From NCBI GenBank assembly GCA_905221605.1, contig CAJNDS010000269.1, positions 71,001 to 135,000 on the forward strand: a DNA stretch of 64,000 bases. Direction: 5' to 3'. A program made the position numbers and the translations under genes. This document shows, piece after piece, positions 46,001 through 49,554 of the stretch. The stretch comes from Symbiodinium natans (lineage: Eukaryota; Sar; Dinophyceae; Suessiales; Symbiodiniaceae). The notes under the pieces are model-generated. The model was given only the letters and a program-made list of their open reading frames with translations, ran no database searches and was not told the origin of the DNA. How positions within the stretch are numbered: the stretch's first letter is position 1; each line of letters begins with the position of its first letter.

Positions 46001-47624
46001 GGGCATTCAATGTTGGACCTGGTTTAGTAGGGGCCTCCTCTATAAAGTCAACTTGGCTGGGCTATTCAGGACACCCTGACTGTTGGGGTTGCGCGGTGGG
46101 ATCCTGAATAAAGTCAAACCGTCCGGGCGCCTTAAGAAAGTTCCACGTGGCGCGCCTTTGAACAAGATTGCCGGGCGTCGCTGGCCCTTGTAAACTTATG
46201 TAAGCTCCTCCCTATTAAAACCATATAAACCCCCGGGCCCGTTTAAAGAGGAGCAAATCCAGCCTCTGGACTGTTCGGGCGGGGGGGGGGGATGGGGCCC
46301 AACACTTTAAACAGGGCCCAACACTCGTGACCACACGATGGGCGAACATGCTGGAGAAAGGAGATGCGCTGACGAGCTCATGCACTACGTCGTTGCAGAA
46401 TGGCAAGGAACCGCAGCCCGCGCCTCGATGAATGGGACCTGCAGACTTTCCGTGTAGAGTTTAGGGTGCAGGGTTTTGGGGCTTAGGGTTTAGCACGGGA
46501 TTGGGCCGGAAGCTTTTCATGCTGGACCTACTTCCTTGGGTCTATCTCGGTAACCCGCCCACTTCATGAAGGCATGGCACTTATCTTTGTGCTTCATCCC
46601 CTCCCCCAAGTATTGTAAACCCCCTGCCCCCCAAATATTAGAGACACCCATTGTAGTTATATGATAGTATATGTATTGAACATCAGGGGGTAGGGGGGGG
46701 GGGGGTGCTACATGGTGTTACTACTAAGGGGGAGTATGGTTGCTGTCTATGCGCCTGCCCACCGTCGAAGAACTGGAGCATCAGAACCCCAATCTTGTCC
46801 ACCAAGCCCTTCTCTGTCTCCATCATCTCGGTCAGCAAGCCTGCACCATTGTTGGGGCACGCTTTTAAAAAAATGGCCCTTTTTGTCCCCTACATTGCGT
46901 TTAAGTACTCATAAGCATGTAGAAATGGTCAGTTTTGTTCCTTCTACTGGGCTTGAGAAATTATTCCATAAACAGCATGTAAAGAAAAAAACTATCTTCC
47001 TTAATGAAGCCCAGAAGCTCTGGCTGTCTCGGCTAAAGGCGCCGATGAGAAGCCAAGGCCTCTCGGACTTCGGCTTGACCAGGTACAAGTTCTCCGTGCT
47101 GCCAGCTCCCAGGTCATACCTGGATGGTAGGTTTGGGCGCCCTATATTTTTTGGTCAAGGATTATGACTTCGTAAGGATTGTGTAGGGGGTGTTGAGGAG
47201 AATAATAAAACTGTAAAAACGATGTTCCAAACCTACCCTGATACTCTTCGCCATAGCGGGAGCCTTTGGGGTGAACACTCCGGAACTGCGTGATGTTCCC
47301 CGGGAGCTCAGACACGACCAGCTTTACCTCGCCTGCTTCCACTAGGCCATCCGCCCAGTCCCCAATCACTCGGGTAGTCTCCGCCGTGTAGCGACGCTGC
47401 ACTGACGGCGCCGGGCGTTGCCCATGCAGTTTTGCGCCTTGTCTCTGGGACGTGCGGGACCGGGCGCCAGCGAGCAAGCACAACACCCCCAGGCTGCCGG
47501 GCGCAGCGAGGGATGTCAGCTTCGTGTCACCACTGTGGCGAGGCGCCTGTGTTCTGACCGCTCTTGCTTCGTGGAGGCTCGGGGATGGGGCAGCCCTAGC
47601 CCAACTGACAGCACCAAACTCCAT
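27864..47624 (-). CDS. FLV: tandem-fused flavodiiron protein (FLVA-FLVB-like), 25 exons, plastid-targeted
   Basis: Flavodiiron proteins of oxygenic phototrophs reduce O2 to water at the acceptor side of photosystem I, using a diiron beta-lactamase-like domain, an FMN flavodoxin-like domain and a flavin-reductase-like domain. This gene encodes all three twice. Unit 1 spans exons 1-12 and unit 2 exons 12-25, joined by an Ala/Arg-rich linker inside exon 12. Unit 2 keeps the diiron motif HTEPDH, CDAFGMH and GHGP. Unit 1 lacks HxExDH and has K for D (GKFFSAH), as in FLVA-type subunits. An EF-hand-like loop, DPYGDGLVTFDE, interrupts the unit-1 flavin-reductase domain. The leader has a hydrophobic stretch (SLAAPGSLGVLCLLAGA), then a basic Ser/Thr-rich region, fitting plastid import. 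The start is the first ATG after an in-frame stop; the end is a TGA at 27866-27864. An LTR element fills the last intron. Exons 4-6 and the exon 1-2 and 7-9 limits are approximate. Confidence 0.88.
28100..28262. mobile_element. nested inverted-repeat elements, family C
   Basis: TTGGGATGTTCCCCCTTGTG at the left pairs with GGGGGAGACATCCCAA at the right. A second internal pair of AGCTGCTAGCATAAAGGGGG and CTTAACGGCTGTTAGC arms suggests two overlapping copies. Confidence 0.6.
28284..28288. repeat. target-site duplication, left (TAGGG)
   Basis: TAGGG directly before the 5' LTR. The partner is at 37987-37991. Both lie in TTTAGGG repeats, so the exact length is ambiguous. Confidence 0.75.
28289..28492 (+). 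repeat. 5' LTR (204 bp)
   Basis: Begins TGCGGAGC and ends CCCCCGTA. It matches the 3' LTR at 203 of 204 positions (C/T difference in GGTTCAGGGCGAA). The TG start is typical; the usual CA end is replaced by TA. Confidence 0.95.
28351..28370 (+). promoter_or_regulatory. spliced-leader-like sequence in the 5' LTR
   Basis: CCGTTACTATTTGGCTCAAG resembles the dinoflagellate spliced leader as I remember it (CCGTAGCCATTTTGGCTCAAG), with its last 11 bases identical. The 3' LTR holds the same sequence at 37845-37864. Confidence 0.5.
28493..28504 (+). promoter_or_regulatory. primer-binding site complementary to the initiator-tRNA anticodon region
   Basis: GGTTATGAGCCC follows the 5' LTR without a gap. 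Its complement GGGCTCATAACC is the anticodon stem-loop of eukaryotic initiator tRNA-Met, not the tRNA 3' end. This implies priming by a cut half-tRNA, as known for Drosophila copia. Confidence 0.7.
28555..30012 (+). CDS. retrotransposon gag-like N-terminal region
   Basis: An open frame from the first ATG (28555, MDMMRRRSEPG) to a TGA at 30012. The product is hydrophilic, with low-complexity Gly/Pro-rich parts and a WTVLPDGTWLPIEGYD segment. The final conserved stretch (PTALGDWIAMIEP) switches frame near 29,895. The continuation (QAIPERLKTEIVSTR, then LTVYQPGGANER) is in the next frame. Compared with the gag layout I remember for dinoflagellate copia elements, about 60-90 residues appear missing at this junction. 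That comparison is from memory and is inference. Gag proteins package element RNA into particles in the cytoplasm. Confidence 0.65.
   Translation: MDMMRRRSEPGLSPTANEAEENRGDGGEERQQVVQAVTDGREVAMIQPTSQVENEVVPVPAANPFWSERAQEEIRLRQSRPASLPASGGDRSGETTRRPPSLHDLMGREPAPAERPSSGLMGQMERGNIGETQAEEQLIPDLSGEEQGEDMAVVKRALKELLVQTKELGNRLHRVEEKSYTSAASGSASRARSTGVVDANAAYPLGMTPEKQYPPGQVFYTDGMGGFWTVLPDGTWLPIEGYDLPKGCDLQPLPEPRKGDAQVEDDKEVPMMHVAEGKKPSRLPPLNYPLGGSASGGYAGGPPGLTHAPITSLPTGVDGSAAPMGNQPGFVSARETLTQENAAGSGGYTMVDDVPYRWKMTAGKLELEKVPLTAFTPGMGHGLPHRPGGRVSLPPGAVVPRGMPNIGDSSGTERPEALGKHVMSLPTLADYTPSNPTALGDWIAMIEPAAGDSGEIEDRDRFHSNVGVSDDILQIADGLPTWWSK
29921..34753 (+). CDS. retrotransposon gag C-terminus and pol: zinc motifs, protease, methyltransferase-like, integrase
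   Basis: A 1610-codon frame. Rough residue positions: 179-199 CCCH-type finger (CKFGSRCKFRH); 209-222 CCHC knuckle CFECGAVGHLQPQC; about 337 first protease-like motif VALVDTAATHL; about 498 second, GMLDSGASHPL; about 690-925 methyltransferase-like (VVVHLFSGKQ, GGPPCRTVS); about 992-1010 integrase zinc motif (H-x4-H ... CQIC); catalytic Asp near 1032 (SLDLAGPYK) and 1181 (IHSDRAGEF), Glu near 1217 (NGRAEACVGLF). An acidic segment of about 80 residues separates the first two. The frame carries on past 34,600 into non-family sequence, while the expected continuation is in the frame starting 34477. A one-base shift there breaks the polyprotein. The stated start is only the frame limit. Confidence 0.88.
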   Translation: MKTEIVSTRMLGSVMIFYKLLTVYQPGGANERSTMLNFLVQPEAIKGVRQWAQWRSRLRELRAAEPDATLLIKGLDALSSALLAKHPTVHFRVASFREKLGVDYSPTSETATQLAEMLQAEFELLLHSAGDQEVKQDSDAKKRARLNKAPKGTGDETEEGDKGKGKGKRYSSDGERPFCWIYGKTEAGCKFGSRCKFRHDKDSLERGRCFECGAVGHLQPQCPYKDGASSNVDSNPERNRSKGNSPKGGKGGKGAKWGNAKKAEVAEGGDETANAGLEKGSASPSSPSTPNQVLAEALEVLKSMKLSSAQSASSGDPSVRMLCGSGVFQQEKRVALVDTAATHLVRTLFPWECLPDTTVTVQSALGGVIMRITEKGTLIREDNGPLIIPLWLILEFGANLTVINGMCHVGAKSSLDQLLWFEHGCLIMDYKTAEKMVLHAERQRASWSHSQWRNGRADCGVGSSDATLLPKQGEGRGGCVLYVARVSDTNECSGMGMLDSGASHPLRSLRPGEQLPQQKVLVSLAVGSREMCITPGGTLVTPETVDPLVPTGKASALVGLTVQWRGGKCTASHPVLGELRVRDLNGCPCLEKEVALQIIDEMDWCSPKQALKVARTVQGCPNTDNEVAVKASLQSAARTASANEEEFVQACWRFLRWYYGDIPENMLMELLPRGDIAALPFNRHKRRRLARAKRVVVHLFSGKQKWHFPSRDVEVLELDLKKGGDLHNSSVWKYLLHLAAEGKVVAVVGGPPCRTVSRLRGEDGGPPVLRRRCGPERMGLKSLPWPHQELAQKDGVLLLKMLFLYDVAVHSRCGTAGVINGGSVFFGMESPGDPELIGKDFSQNDKTVLSAEDLVDGSQEGFSSPTFWSWPEVKSFRERYGMYAAHFDQGALGHALVKPTTFLVSDMELWESLEQVRVVVPWSATFASTLEERIGQSSIRARWAFGFVKRIRHRLAQWLQESDAERETMVSKKEEREGTLRRLTAEERAFRDHCLRGHIPCRRDCQICVSAAGKERRHLRRKHGDAYTLSLDLAGPYKCSKDAPQQKPRHAVIGVYQFPMLDPNVGRPPEKGEDADEVEDQVADEGAGVGEWLGDAAANFEEEDSAPVEPAPVLEAEVLKIQASEKSWKELKGHLTQPVRMINFVMVAPIVDKQQTTVLSAVQRMMVRLQRHGYPVLRIHSDRAGEFVNARFRSFCETRLIYRTTGDPGVPQTNGRAEACVGLFKRGVRSLLKEARLGPAYWALAARQWSMLRWHKAERELGLNPKALLPFGAQIQVKRRPWELLGPDGTKKGRQWVDRTQPALLLGPCDDLPGDYWVEAQGTAKDPDELVLFPCTTIFSNIKEPPELELEGVVEEQEPSPPEHRLKGKKPALQFGDEEGPPLPPPRDPPVRHRLMAKSPASSLRGHVGSLHLLRKRGESPPLEIFEDDMQGLGELEENADVEDNVPGDEYWPTCCSPHEDAYLVCKSETAEDGTQLENEEQKAKSMYERSMYDYVDCEELLEGIVYPKRVNRRGGINNWCTSTRALVLGHYTHGGVCGVTKETHRRPWLCRYLASYLTILKPIFLLFRSHAMLRYHCIGIVTMKSIAAIMCVALVTIRMVSFGLRMKRL
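31980..32700 (+). other. cytosine-C5 DNA methyltransferase-like domain inside pol
   Basis: Between protease and integrase, the translation has a motif-I-like strand (VVVHLFSGKQKW), an acidic strand (VEVLELDLKKGGDL, like motifs II-III) and GGPPCRTVS, the Pro-Cys catalytic motif IV of C5 methyltransferases. MESPGDPE may stand for motif VI. Typical motif IX-X sequence is not obvious. I recall a published report of methyltransferase capture by retrotransposons in Symbiodinium but cannot check it here. Confidence 0.65.
34477..37560 (+). CDS. retrotransposon pol: reverse transcriptase, RNase H, C-terminal extension
   Basis: A 1027-codon frame whose real pol continuity begins near 34,590 (MSLPGILPHNPEANFSALQI), one base out of register with the upstream frame. 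It contains reverse-transcriptase motif A LDISKAFLTAPMN, the catalytic GLYVDDFLMAG at about residue 528, RNase H motifs SYADASFAAGENEKSHSG and STAEAELHASIKG, and the late HLRGEYMIADLLTKLMSG. After RNase H comes an extension of about 175 residues with two hydrophobic segments (SLAMAVMMVAASLQGM and AVYLVATITLWELARYLF). It ends in a possible zinc ribbon (NCMHASSDC ... CKHC). The stop is TAG at 37558-37560. Confidence 0.9.
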   Translation: MVHKYASSGVGPLYSWRSVWCYKRDSSKAMAMSLPGILPHNPEANFSALQISCNAPVSLHRDSHNEKHCCNYVCGFGDYKDGQLWVEDEKALEEGAEVVEQSYGKKVLPGKLVDIHWNFMSFFPRKLHGPMPWKGNRVSLTGYTPVFMERLSYKDRCYLLQCKFPLPEPRAEEGEKRKWLKMTLKETSLDDIAEEVDYAVFEAHQWALEEHLSIRRLIAEQECCVLDEFHGSANESTGEKGSETREWLVKAKRTEEQLSKFLVKAAQVQQMVQENTALEAAEEVEFLQTKTIPTQEAMQELEKWRESLSDEVTSLVKELEVVEPTTQEKLDKLAEEPNAPVIEYVPSLVVFTRKQGTGRRRARICACGNFISSTAATEYEGPRSLSRHSLYAPGLDSTTFRCQVRHAAYMVWIIAGLDISKAFLTAPMNRAQREGRLVVVQPPRAAVKLGLCTKEERWIVRKALYGLAESPAAWVEWRDQRLQGMSWVSKDGQALSFQRSNADPSLFLIMAQEKPEGASKLVGTIGLYVDDFLMAGTMTVLREALEQIRKEWKTSEPEFCGPGCGDGFLKFLGVQIWYRNGSFFLNQEDFVRDLLNRRGYQIDETGKGSNLPMVKETPGEEEEVDIPSLRAAQGAVGEFLWVAIKTRPDLAFCTSQLSLWTSRRPRFVVKKAEEVFRYLAATPTLGLTFGAIATCEKERNEVLRYGRGVKVVESYADASFAAGENEKSHSGAVVVWGDCPVMWATQRQSTVALSTAEAELHASIKGATMIQSCTPIIAALVGTGEESLQKVLYTDSVSTCSIIQYPAGSWRTRHLRIRAAGVRSLVDRGYMVIAHLRGEYMIADLLTKLMSGQVYAKQKALWGLQMLVQGTDLKRASLAMAVMMVAASLQGMATGGEEASNAGFFCSEEGVCRVANTSTVMVLAQSIEMVINNADIAVYLVATITLWELARYLFRRLYKWLWGRKVVVIPASATLYTTVGGNCMHASSDCDVLRYSQPRAKTLCKHCVKKGWVVNAEFLGEERAVGT
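37770..37782 (+). promoter_or_regulatory. polypurine tract
   Basis: AGGACAGGGGGAG ends directly at the 3' LTR, the place where plus-strand synthesis is primed in LTR elements. Confidence 0.75.
37783..37986 (+). repeat. 3' LTR (204 bp)
   Basis: Same 204 bp as the 5' LTR apart from one base. It includes the spliced-leader-like sequence at 37845-37864. Confidence 0.95.
37987..38048. repeat. telomere-like tract containing the right target duplication
   Basis: Starts with TAGGG (37987-37991), the partner of 28284-28288, and continues as TTTAGGG units up to exon 24. Confidence 0.85.
38068..38140 (-). CDS. FLV: flavodiiron exon 24
   Basis: FAPGVDRLEGVDHIEGPNGA, the FAPGxDRFxGV...NGxPVL segment of unit 2. 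It ends CTGAG|GCCGC and joins exon 25 across a 10-kb intron as VLRSACAYLEC. Confidence 0.86.
38141..38365 (-). mobile_element. introner-like element, family A, copy 3, swollen by telomere-like repeats (whole intron 23)
   Basis: The ends (CTAGCTCATGGTTGGG and CTATGACAAAG) and the segment beside the right end match family A. The middle (38157-38310) is replaced by about 20 TTTAGGG/TTTACGG units. The flanking GTTTC duplication is perfect. Confidence 0.75.
38366..38411 (-). CDS. FLV: flavodiiron exon 23 (46 bp)
   Basis: EGKPQTLQVMKHFLQR, matching the MKHFLKRF segment. Intron GT-AG, with GTTTC at both junctions. Confidence 0.86.
38488..38626. mobile_element. inverted-repeat element, family F, copy 2, in flavodiiron intron 22
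   Basis: CTTGGAGGTTCATGGTACTT and its inverted partner AGCACCATGAACCTGCAAG bound a 139-bp element closely similar to 25708-25841. Confidence 0.78.
38728..38775 (-). CDS. FLV: flavodiiron exon 22 (48 bp)
   Basis: EPLLRIGDSFTLNILE, matching the VGDxFVLNxLEE segment. Intron GA-AG. Confidence 0.85.
38812..38892. repeat. telomere-like (CCCTAAA)n tract in flavodiiron intron 21
   Basis: About 11 CCCTAAA units with CCCTAGA variants at the left edge. Confidence 0.9.
38959..38991 (-). CDS. FLV: flavodiiron exon 21 (33 bp)
   Basis: VSVTIAKERAM continues the flavin-reductase domain and joins exon 22 as ERAM|EPLLRIGDSF through a GC-AG intron. Small, but the fit on both sides is exact. Confidence 0.82.
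39110..39238 (-). CDS. FLV: flavodiiron exon 20: unit-2 flavin reductase
   Basis: DLSKALGRLASSLYIVTAKK then HAMVASWVTPASSKPLG, the diagnostic start of the flavin-reductase domain. Intron GT-AG. Confidence 0.88.
39650..39708 (-). CDS. FLV: flavodiiron exon 19
   Basis: GMQTGKKLTQKSKAAAAKGQ, the basic linker between flavodoxin and flavin-reductase domains. Intron GC-AG. Confidence 0.75.
39720..39811. repeat. telomere-like (TTTAGGG)n tract in flavodiiron intron 18
   Basis: About 13 units, two of them variants (TTTCGGG, TTTAAGG). Confidence 0.9.
40013..40136 (-). CDS. FLV: flavodiiron exon 18
   Basis: EPVALLRSRLLKANVPEAME then PLEVTTRPITAQVLQTFEEA, the EPVDPLRxRL segment and last helix of the unit-2 flavodoxin domain. 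Intron GT-AG. Confidence 0.85.
40462..40562. repeat. (TTC)n trinucleotide repeat in a flavodiiron intron
   Basis: About 33 uninterrupted TTC units followed by an ATT-rich segment. Serine-, leucine- and arginine-rich reading frames here are artefacts of the repeat. Confidence 0.95.
40692..40749 (-). CDS. FLV: flavodiiron exon 17
   Basis: NLKPKKHQFVVLDSCDDAQ, the LKPKxxxVGLFES segment of the flavodoxin domain. Intron GC-AG. Confidence 0.8.
40750..40855 (-). mobile_element. introner-like element, family A, copy 2 (whole intron 16)
   Basis: The 106-bp intron is bounded by CTAGTTCATGGTTGGG and CCCAACTATGACCAA and flanked by GAATCT on both sides. It is the same family as 239-345 in a different gene. 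Confidence 0.8.
40856..41177 (-). CDS. FLV: flavodiiron exon 16: last ligand and flavodoxin start
   Basis: AVATGHGPILSENVESFIEY holds the final His ligand. The unit-2 flavodoxin domain follows (CVAVFWVSRFGESERLAQLF, later VIVVTAPPKESQ). Intron GA-AG with GAATCT at both junctions. Confidence 0.86.
41331..41398 (-). CDS. FLV: flavodiiron exon 15
   Basis: LMKPNARSVLSALGKIKDFE, the MRPNARSVLxALxKIKD segment of the family. Intron GC-AG; protein continuity with exon 16 is exact (LK|AVATGHGPI). Confidence 0.88.
41505..41670 (-). CDS. FLV: flavodiiron exon 14: unit-2 metal ligands
   Basis: VIAPNLHWPDTMFTFDPKTG then LLFTCDAFGMHYCSEHP, carrying the Asp and His ligands, followed by LLPHYATYYD. Intron GC-AG, with GCCTC at both junctions. 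Confidence 0.9.
41774..41860 (-). CDS. FLV: flavodiiron exon 13
   Basis: ENLVFRPFKSRIVQTGVQLD then LGGGHNLEF, the LDLGGGHxLEF segment of canonical flavodiirons. Intron GT-AG after TTT, with GTGA repeated at both junctions. Confidence 0.88.
41981..43000 (-). CDS. FLV: flavodiiron exon 12: EF-hand-like loop, end of unit 1, start of unit 2
   Basis: The 1020-bp exon begins MEILDPYGDGLVTFDELK (EF-hand-like; position 3 is Tyr). It then runs through an acidic stretch into the conserved NGCRVLEGCHAYLEC of flavin reductase, a Pro/Ala/Arg linker, and unit 2: RSLDWDRDRFDIEFRLERGT, then LIVSHTEPDHSGLIGKVLEL with the intact diiron motif. It ends ..CTG|GAGACT (GA-AG). Confidence 0.88.
43136..43285 (-). 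CDS. FLV: flavodiiron exon 11: inserted helical segment
   Basis: It encodes about 50 acidic helical residues (EVALSEEPESRLDEILKSHD ... DILEDLLATSDAEVLDK) with no counterpart in the flavin-reductase domain that I know. It forms the entering helix of the EF-hand-like loop in exon 12. Intron GC-AG. Confidence 0.72.
43406..43507 (-). CDS. FLV: flavodiiron exon 10: flavin reductase, unit 1
   Basis: GDEHTPVAWVNQASFEPLGI then TLAIPKPEK, the conserved AMVASWVSQASFEPPG-type segment. It ends ..AAG|GAGCATGG (GA-AG); GAGAAGGAG occurs across both junctions. Confidence 0.78.
43773..43878 (-). CDS. FLV: flavodiiron exon 9
   Basis: ARNLAKEPGSGALDAFGKMR then TSQAVMTSLGFSAL, the linker and first strand of the unit-1 flavin-reductase domain. 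The splice sites are not resolved to the base. Confidence 0.6.
43973..44688 (-). CDS. FLV: flavodiiron exon 8: unit-1 flavodoxin domain
   Basis: A long exon. WHHLFDCYFFTKRAAAAVRK leads into LAPLHGPVV, then the flavodoxin domain starting FQVLVMYASAYGHTKTLAQH, with the FMN-binding loops GFCIGSPTLGGEMPSQVKEA and YGVFGSFGWSGEAVDELQFR. Both ends are approximate. Confidence 0.85.
44997..45121 (-). CDS. FLV: flavodiiron exon 7 (unit-1 second metal region)
   Basis: MRFVLTPTNKLPEALSAFDP then GSLFSGKFFSAH, equivalent to the LFTCDAFGMH region of unit 2, with K in place of the Asp ligand. The downstream end is approximate. Confidence 0.75.
45342..45411 (-). CDS. FLV: flavodiiron exon 6
   Basis: LKKNLSEAVLKKVSLVPIKN matches the next helix-strand pair. 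It ends ..TCCAG|GCGCC and joins exon 7 as R-L-E-I through a GC-AG intron. The upstream limit is approximate. Confidence 0.65.
45598..45682 (-). CDS. FLV: flavodiiron exon 5 (approximate ends)
   Basis: ELVNQRSGEPLLIYASVPVV matches the beta-strand after the SPKR segment. Its splice limits are not resolved. Confidence 0.58.
45700..45812. mobile_element. inverted-repeat element, family D, in a flavodiiron intron
   Basis: GGGGGCGTTTCCGAAAAATT pairs with TTTTTGTAAACCCCCC; the interior has AAGGGGATCCTACTCGTTGG as in other family D copies. Confidence 0.62.
45885..45958. repeat. telomere-like (TTTAGGG)n tract in a flavodiiron intron
   Basis: About 10 units including TTTAAGG and TTTTAGGG variants. 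Confidence 0.9.
46389..46438 (-). CDS. FLV: flavodiiron exon 4 (tentative)
   Basis: A small block reading SSRRGLRFLAILQR fits the SPKR-L-x-x-L segment after the metal site. The frame was chosen by fit to the family, and the next frame is also open. Confidence 0.42.
46763..46840 (-). CDS. FLV: flavodiiron exon 3 (degenerate metal-site region)
   Basis: It encodes LLTEMMETEKGLVDKIGVLM then LQFF. This is where canonical members have HxExDH; those ligands are absent here. The right-hand limit is approximate. Confidence 0.65.
47019..47121 (-). CDS. FLV: flavodiiron exon 2
   Basis: It reads YDLGAGSTENLYLVKP, matching the GTT-N-YL strand that follows the N-terminus of flavodiirons. It ends ..CAGA|GCTTC, giving a GC-AG intron with a GCTT repeat at both junctions. 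Confidence 0.72.
47126..47237 (-). mobile_element. introner-like element, family B (whole intron 1)
   Basis: Perfect 11-bp terminal inverted repeats GGTAGGTTTGG/CCAAACCTACC coincide with the intron ends. The flanks ATCAG and ATCCAG look like an imperfect target duplication. No GT-AG solution keeps the frame, so the 5' splice site is probably G-G. Confidence 0.72.
47238..47624 (-). CDS. FLV: flavodiiron exon 1: leader and unit-1 start
   Basis: It opens MEFGAVSWARAAPSPS and includes a hydrophobic segment, then a basic region, then VVSELPGNITQFRSVHPKGS, the short N-terminal strand of class-C flavodiirons. An in-frame TGA lies upstream of the ATG. Confidence 0.75.
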
Positions 47625-48957
47625 GGCTCTCGTGGAGTGATCCAGGAAGGTGCCAGACTGCTCTCTGCGCACACCTCAATGGTGGCTATGGGGTCTTAAG
47701 CCTTCCTTGCCTGCACATATGTGCCATGCTCTCTGCACTCGCCGCGCGGCTGACACGCAATGCCTGCGCTGGACTCATGCAATCAACAAGGACTCCATCG
47801 CGAGCATCCCAGAGCAGCCGATCTCGAAACCTCCCCGGCCCGCTTTCTGTTTAACGTCCGCAAGTGGCCCACGGAGTCGCACAGCAGGGATGGATTTGGG
47901 GACCTTGTGAAAAAATGTATAAGTACTATAAGATATATATATATATACTTTAGAGTTATAATTACATGAGAAACGACAATGAACATCATTCCCCGAATCC
48001 ATCCCAGGGCTACGTGCGAAAAGACCAAGACACGCAGCAAAACCGTTCGTTCCGCTGCTGGACGAGGGAATCATGGGATGCACTGCCGTATTGACAGCCC
48101 GAAACCCTCTTTACAGCGGGCTTTGGGGATGCAGGCACTCCCTTAGCCCTAAACCTAAACCCTAAACGGTTGCCAGAAACCGGTGCAGTATTGTTCAGCC
48201 AGGACCTGCAAGCTCAGAGAGTCTGGAGCGAGAATGAAGCTTCTGGCCGTGTTGCAAGGGGAGGGGTGGGGCACCGGGCGCGACCTTATCAAAAGCATGT
48301 AAAAAGGAACCACGCAATGCATGTGGCACGCATCTGAAGCTTGTCGGTCGGTAAACCCGGTTCACAAAGCACCAACGGTCAAGAGCCTGCCGTGCTGTGA
48401 AGGAGCTGTTGTGCCCCTCATACGACACCTTTGCTGCTCGGACTCTCAACGTTTCACTTGGGGGTGCCCAAGTATCAAGATGGCGTGCGGGTGCTGCTTA
48501 GCTTACTTCTCCAATAACCAAGGGAAAAAAAGGTTAAACTGTATTATTCCTACTAAAAAAGGAAACCCAAAAAGTTTAAGTTCAGCTGTTGGAGAAGTAA
48601 GTTAGATGTCAGGTCATGCCAGGTCTGCTTCAGCCGGGTACGGTGATGGTAGCATGAGCTCGGGGAACACCTTTGTCTGCCCAGGATGCGGGCACCGCCA
48701 CCTGCACAGAGTCAAGTCAGGGTCTGAGCTCATCAAGGGACCAAACTAGGGACCCTTCTGAGGGACCTTAGGGGTTATCTAGGGTACTTACGTATATAGG
48801 AGCTACATAAGGTATACATAGGGTTTATATAGGGGAATAAGACCCTAAACCCTAAACCCTAAACCCTAATCCCCCCTTATACCCCTTAACTGCATCGGCT
48901 GTAAGCCTGGGGTATCACCAACCGGCTCCCCCTGACGCTGACACTGACCCTCAACCT

Positions 48958-49098
48958 TGAGATGTTCCCCCTTACACTAACAGTCCGCAAGAGGGATTCT
49001 AGTACCCCCTACTATAATCCCTGTGAATGACTGTTAGTATAAGGGAGAATAGTACCCCCTACTATAATCCCTATGACTGTTAGTATAAGGGAGAACAT
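48958..49098. mobile_element. inverted-repeat elements, family C (overlapping copies)
   Basis: GATGTTCCCCCTTACACTAA is followed by two right-hand arms, each reading ACTGTTAGTATAAGGGAGAA (49026-49045 and 49076-49095). A further right arm lies at 49263-49284. Confidence 0.65.
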
Positions 49099-49489
49099 GC
49101 CACAGCCTAAGCCCCGAATTCTGAACCCTGGTCTCAGCTCTCCCTACCTGCTGCCCGTCCAGCCAGCAGAGAACGCGGCCTTGGAAGAAACAGAAAGCGG
49201 TTTAGGGTTTAGGGTTTAGGGTTTAGGGTCTGATTCCACCCTCTACTATAATCCCTATGAATGACTGTTAGTATAAGGGAGAACATCATTTCGAGAGCCC
49301 TTTTGGGCACTCACCCACGTTGCAAATCACAAGACCTCCTATCCAACATGCACCCACACACCCTTGGAAAGGGCAACGCGTTATGTTCCTATGTGTGTGT
49401 ATGGTACCCAAAAGATCTACCTACTGGTAACTATGCTGCTTTAAACAATTAAGGGAAGAGGGGTGGGGGATATTTGTAAGCTTCCTTGG

Positions 49490-49554
49490 GGGTTTACGAC
49501 AATAGGGGACCTAAATTAGACCCCAATAAGGTACCCCGAATATCGTAAACCCCC
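49490..49554. mobile_element. short inverted-repeat element, family D
   Basis: GGGGGTTTACGACAATAGGG pairs with CGAATATCGTAAACCCCC in only 65 bp. Confidence 0.6.

Noticed and set aside
46215..46406. Minus-strand frame with CNDVVHELVSASPFSSMF
   Set aside because: Considered as flavodiiron exon 4, but the overlapping frame with SSRRGLRFLAILQR fits the family segment better. Kept only as an alternative.
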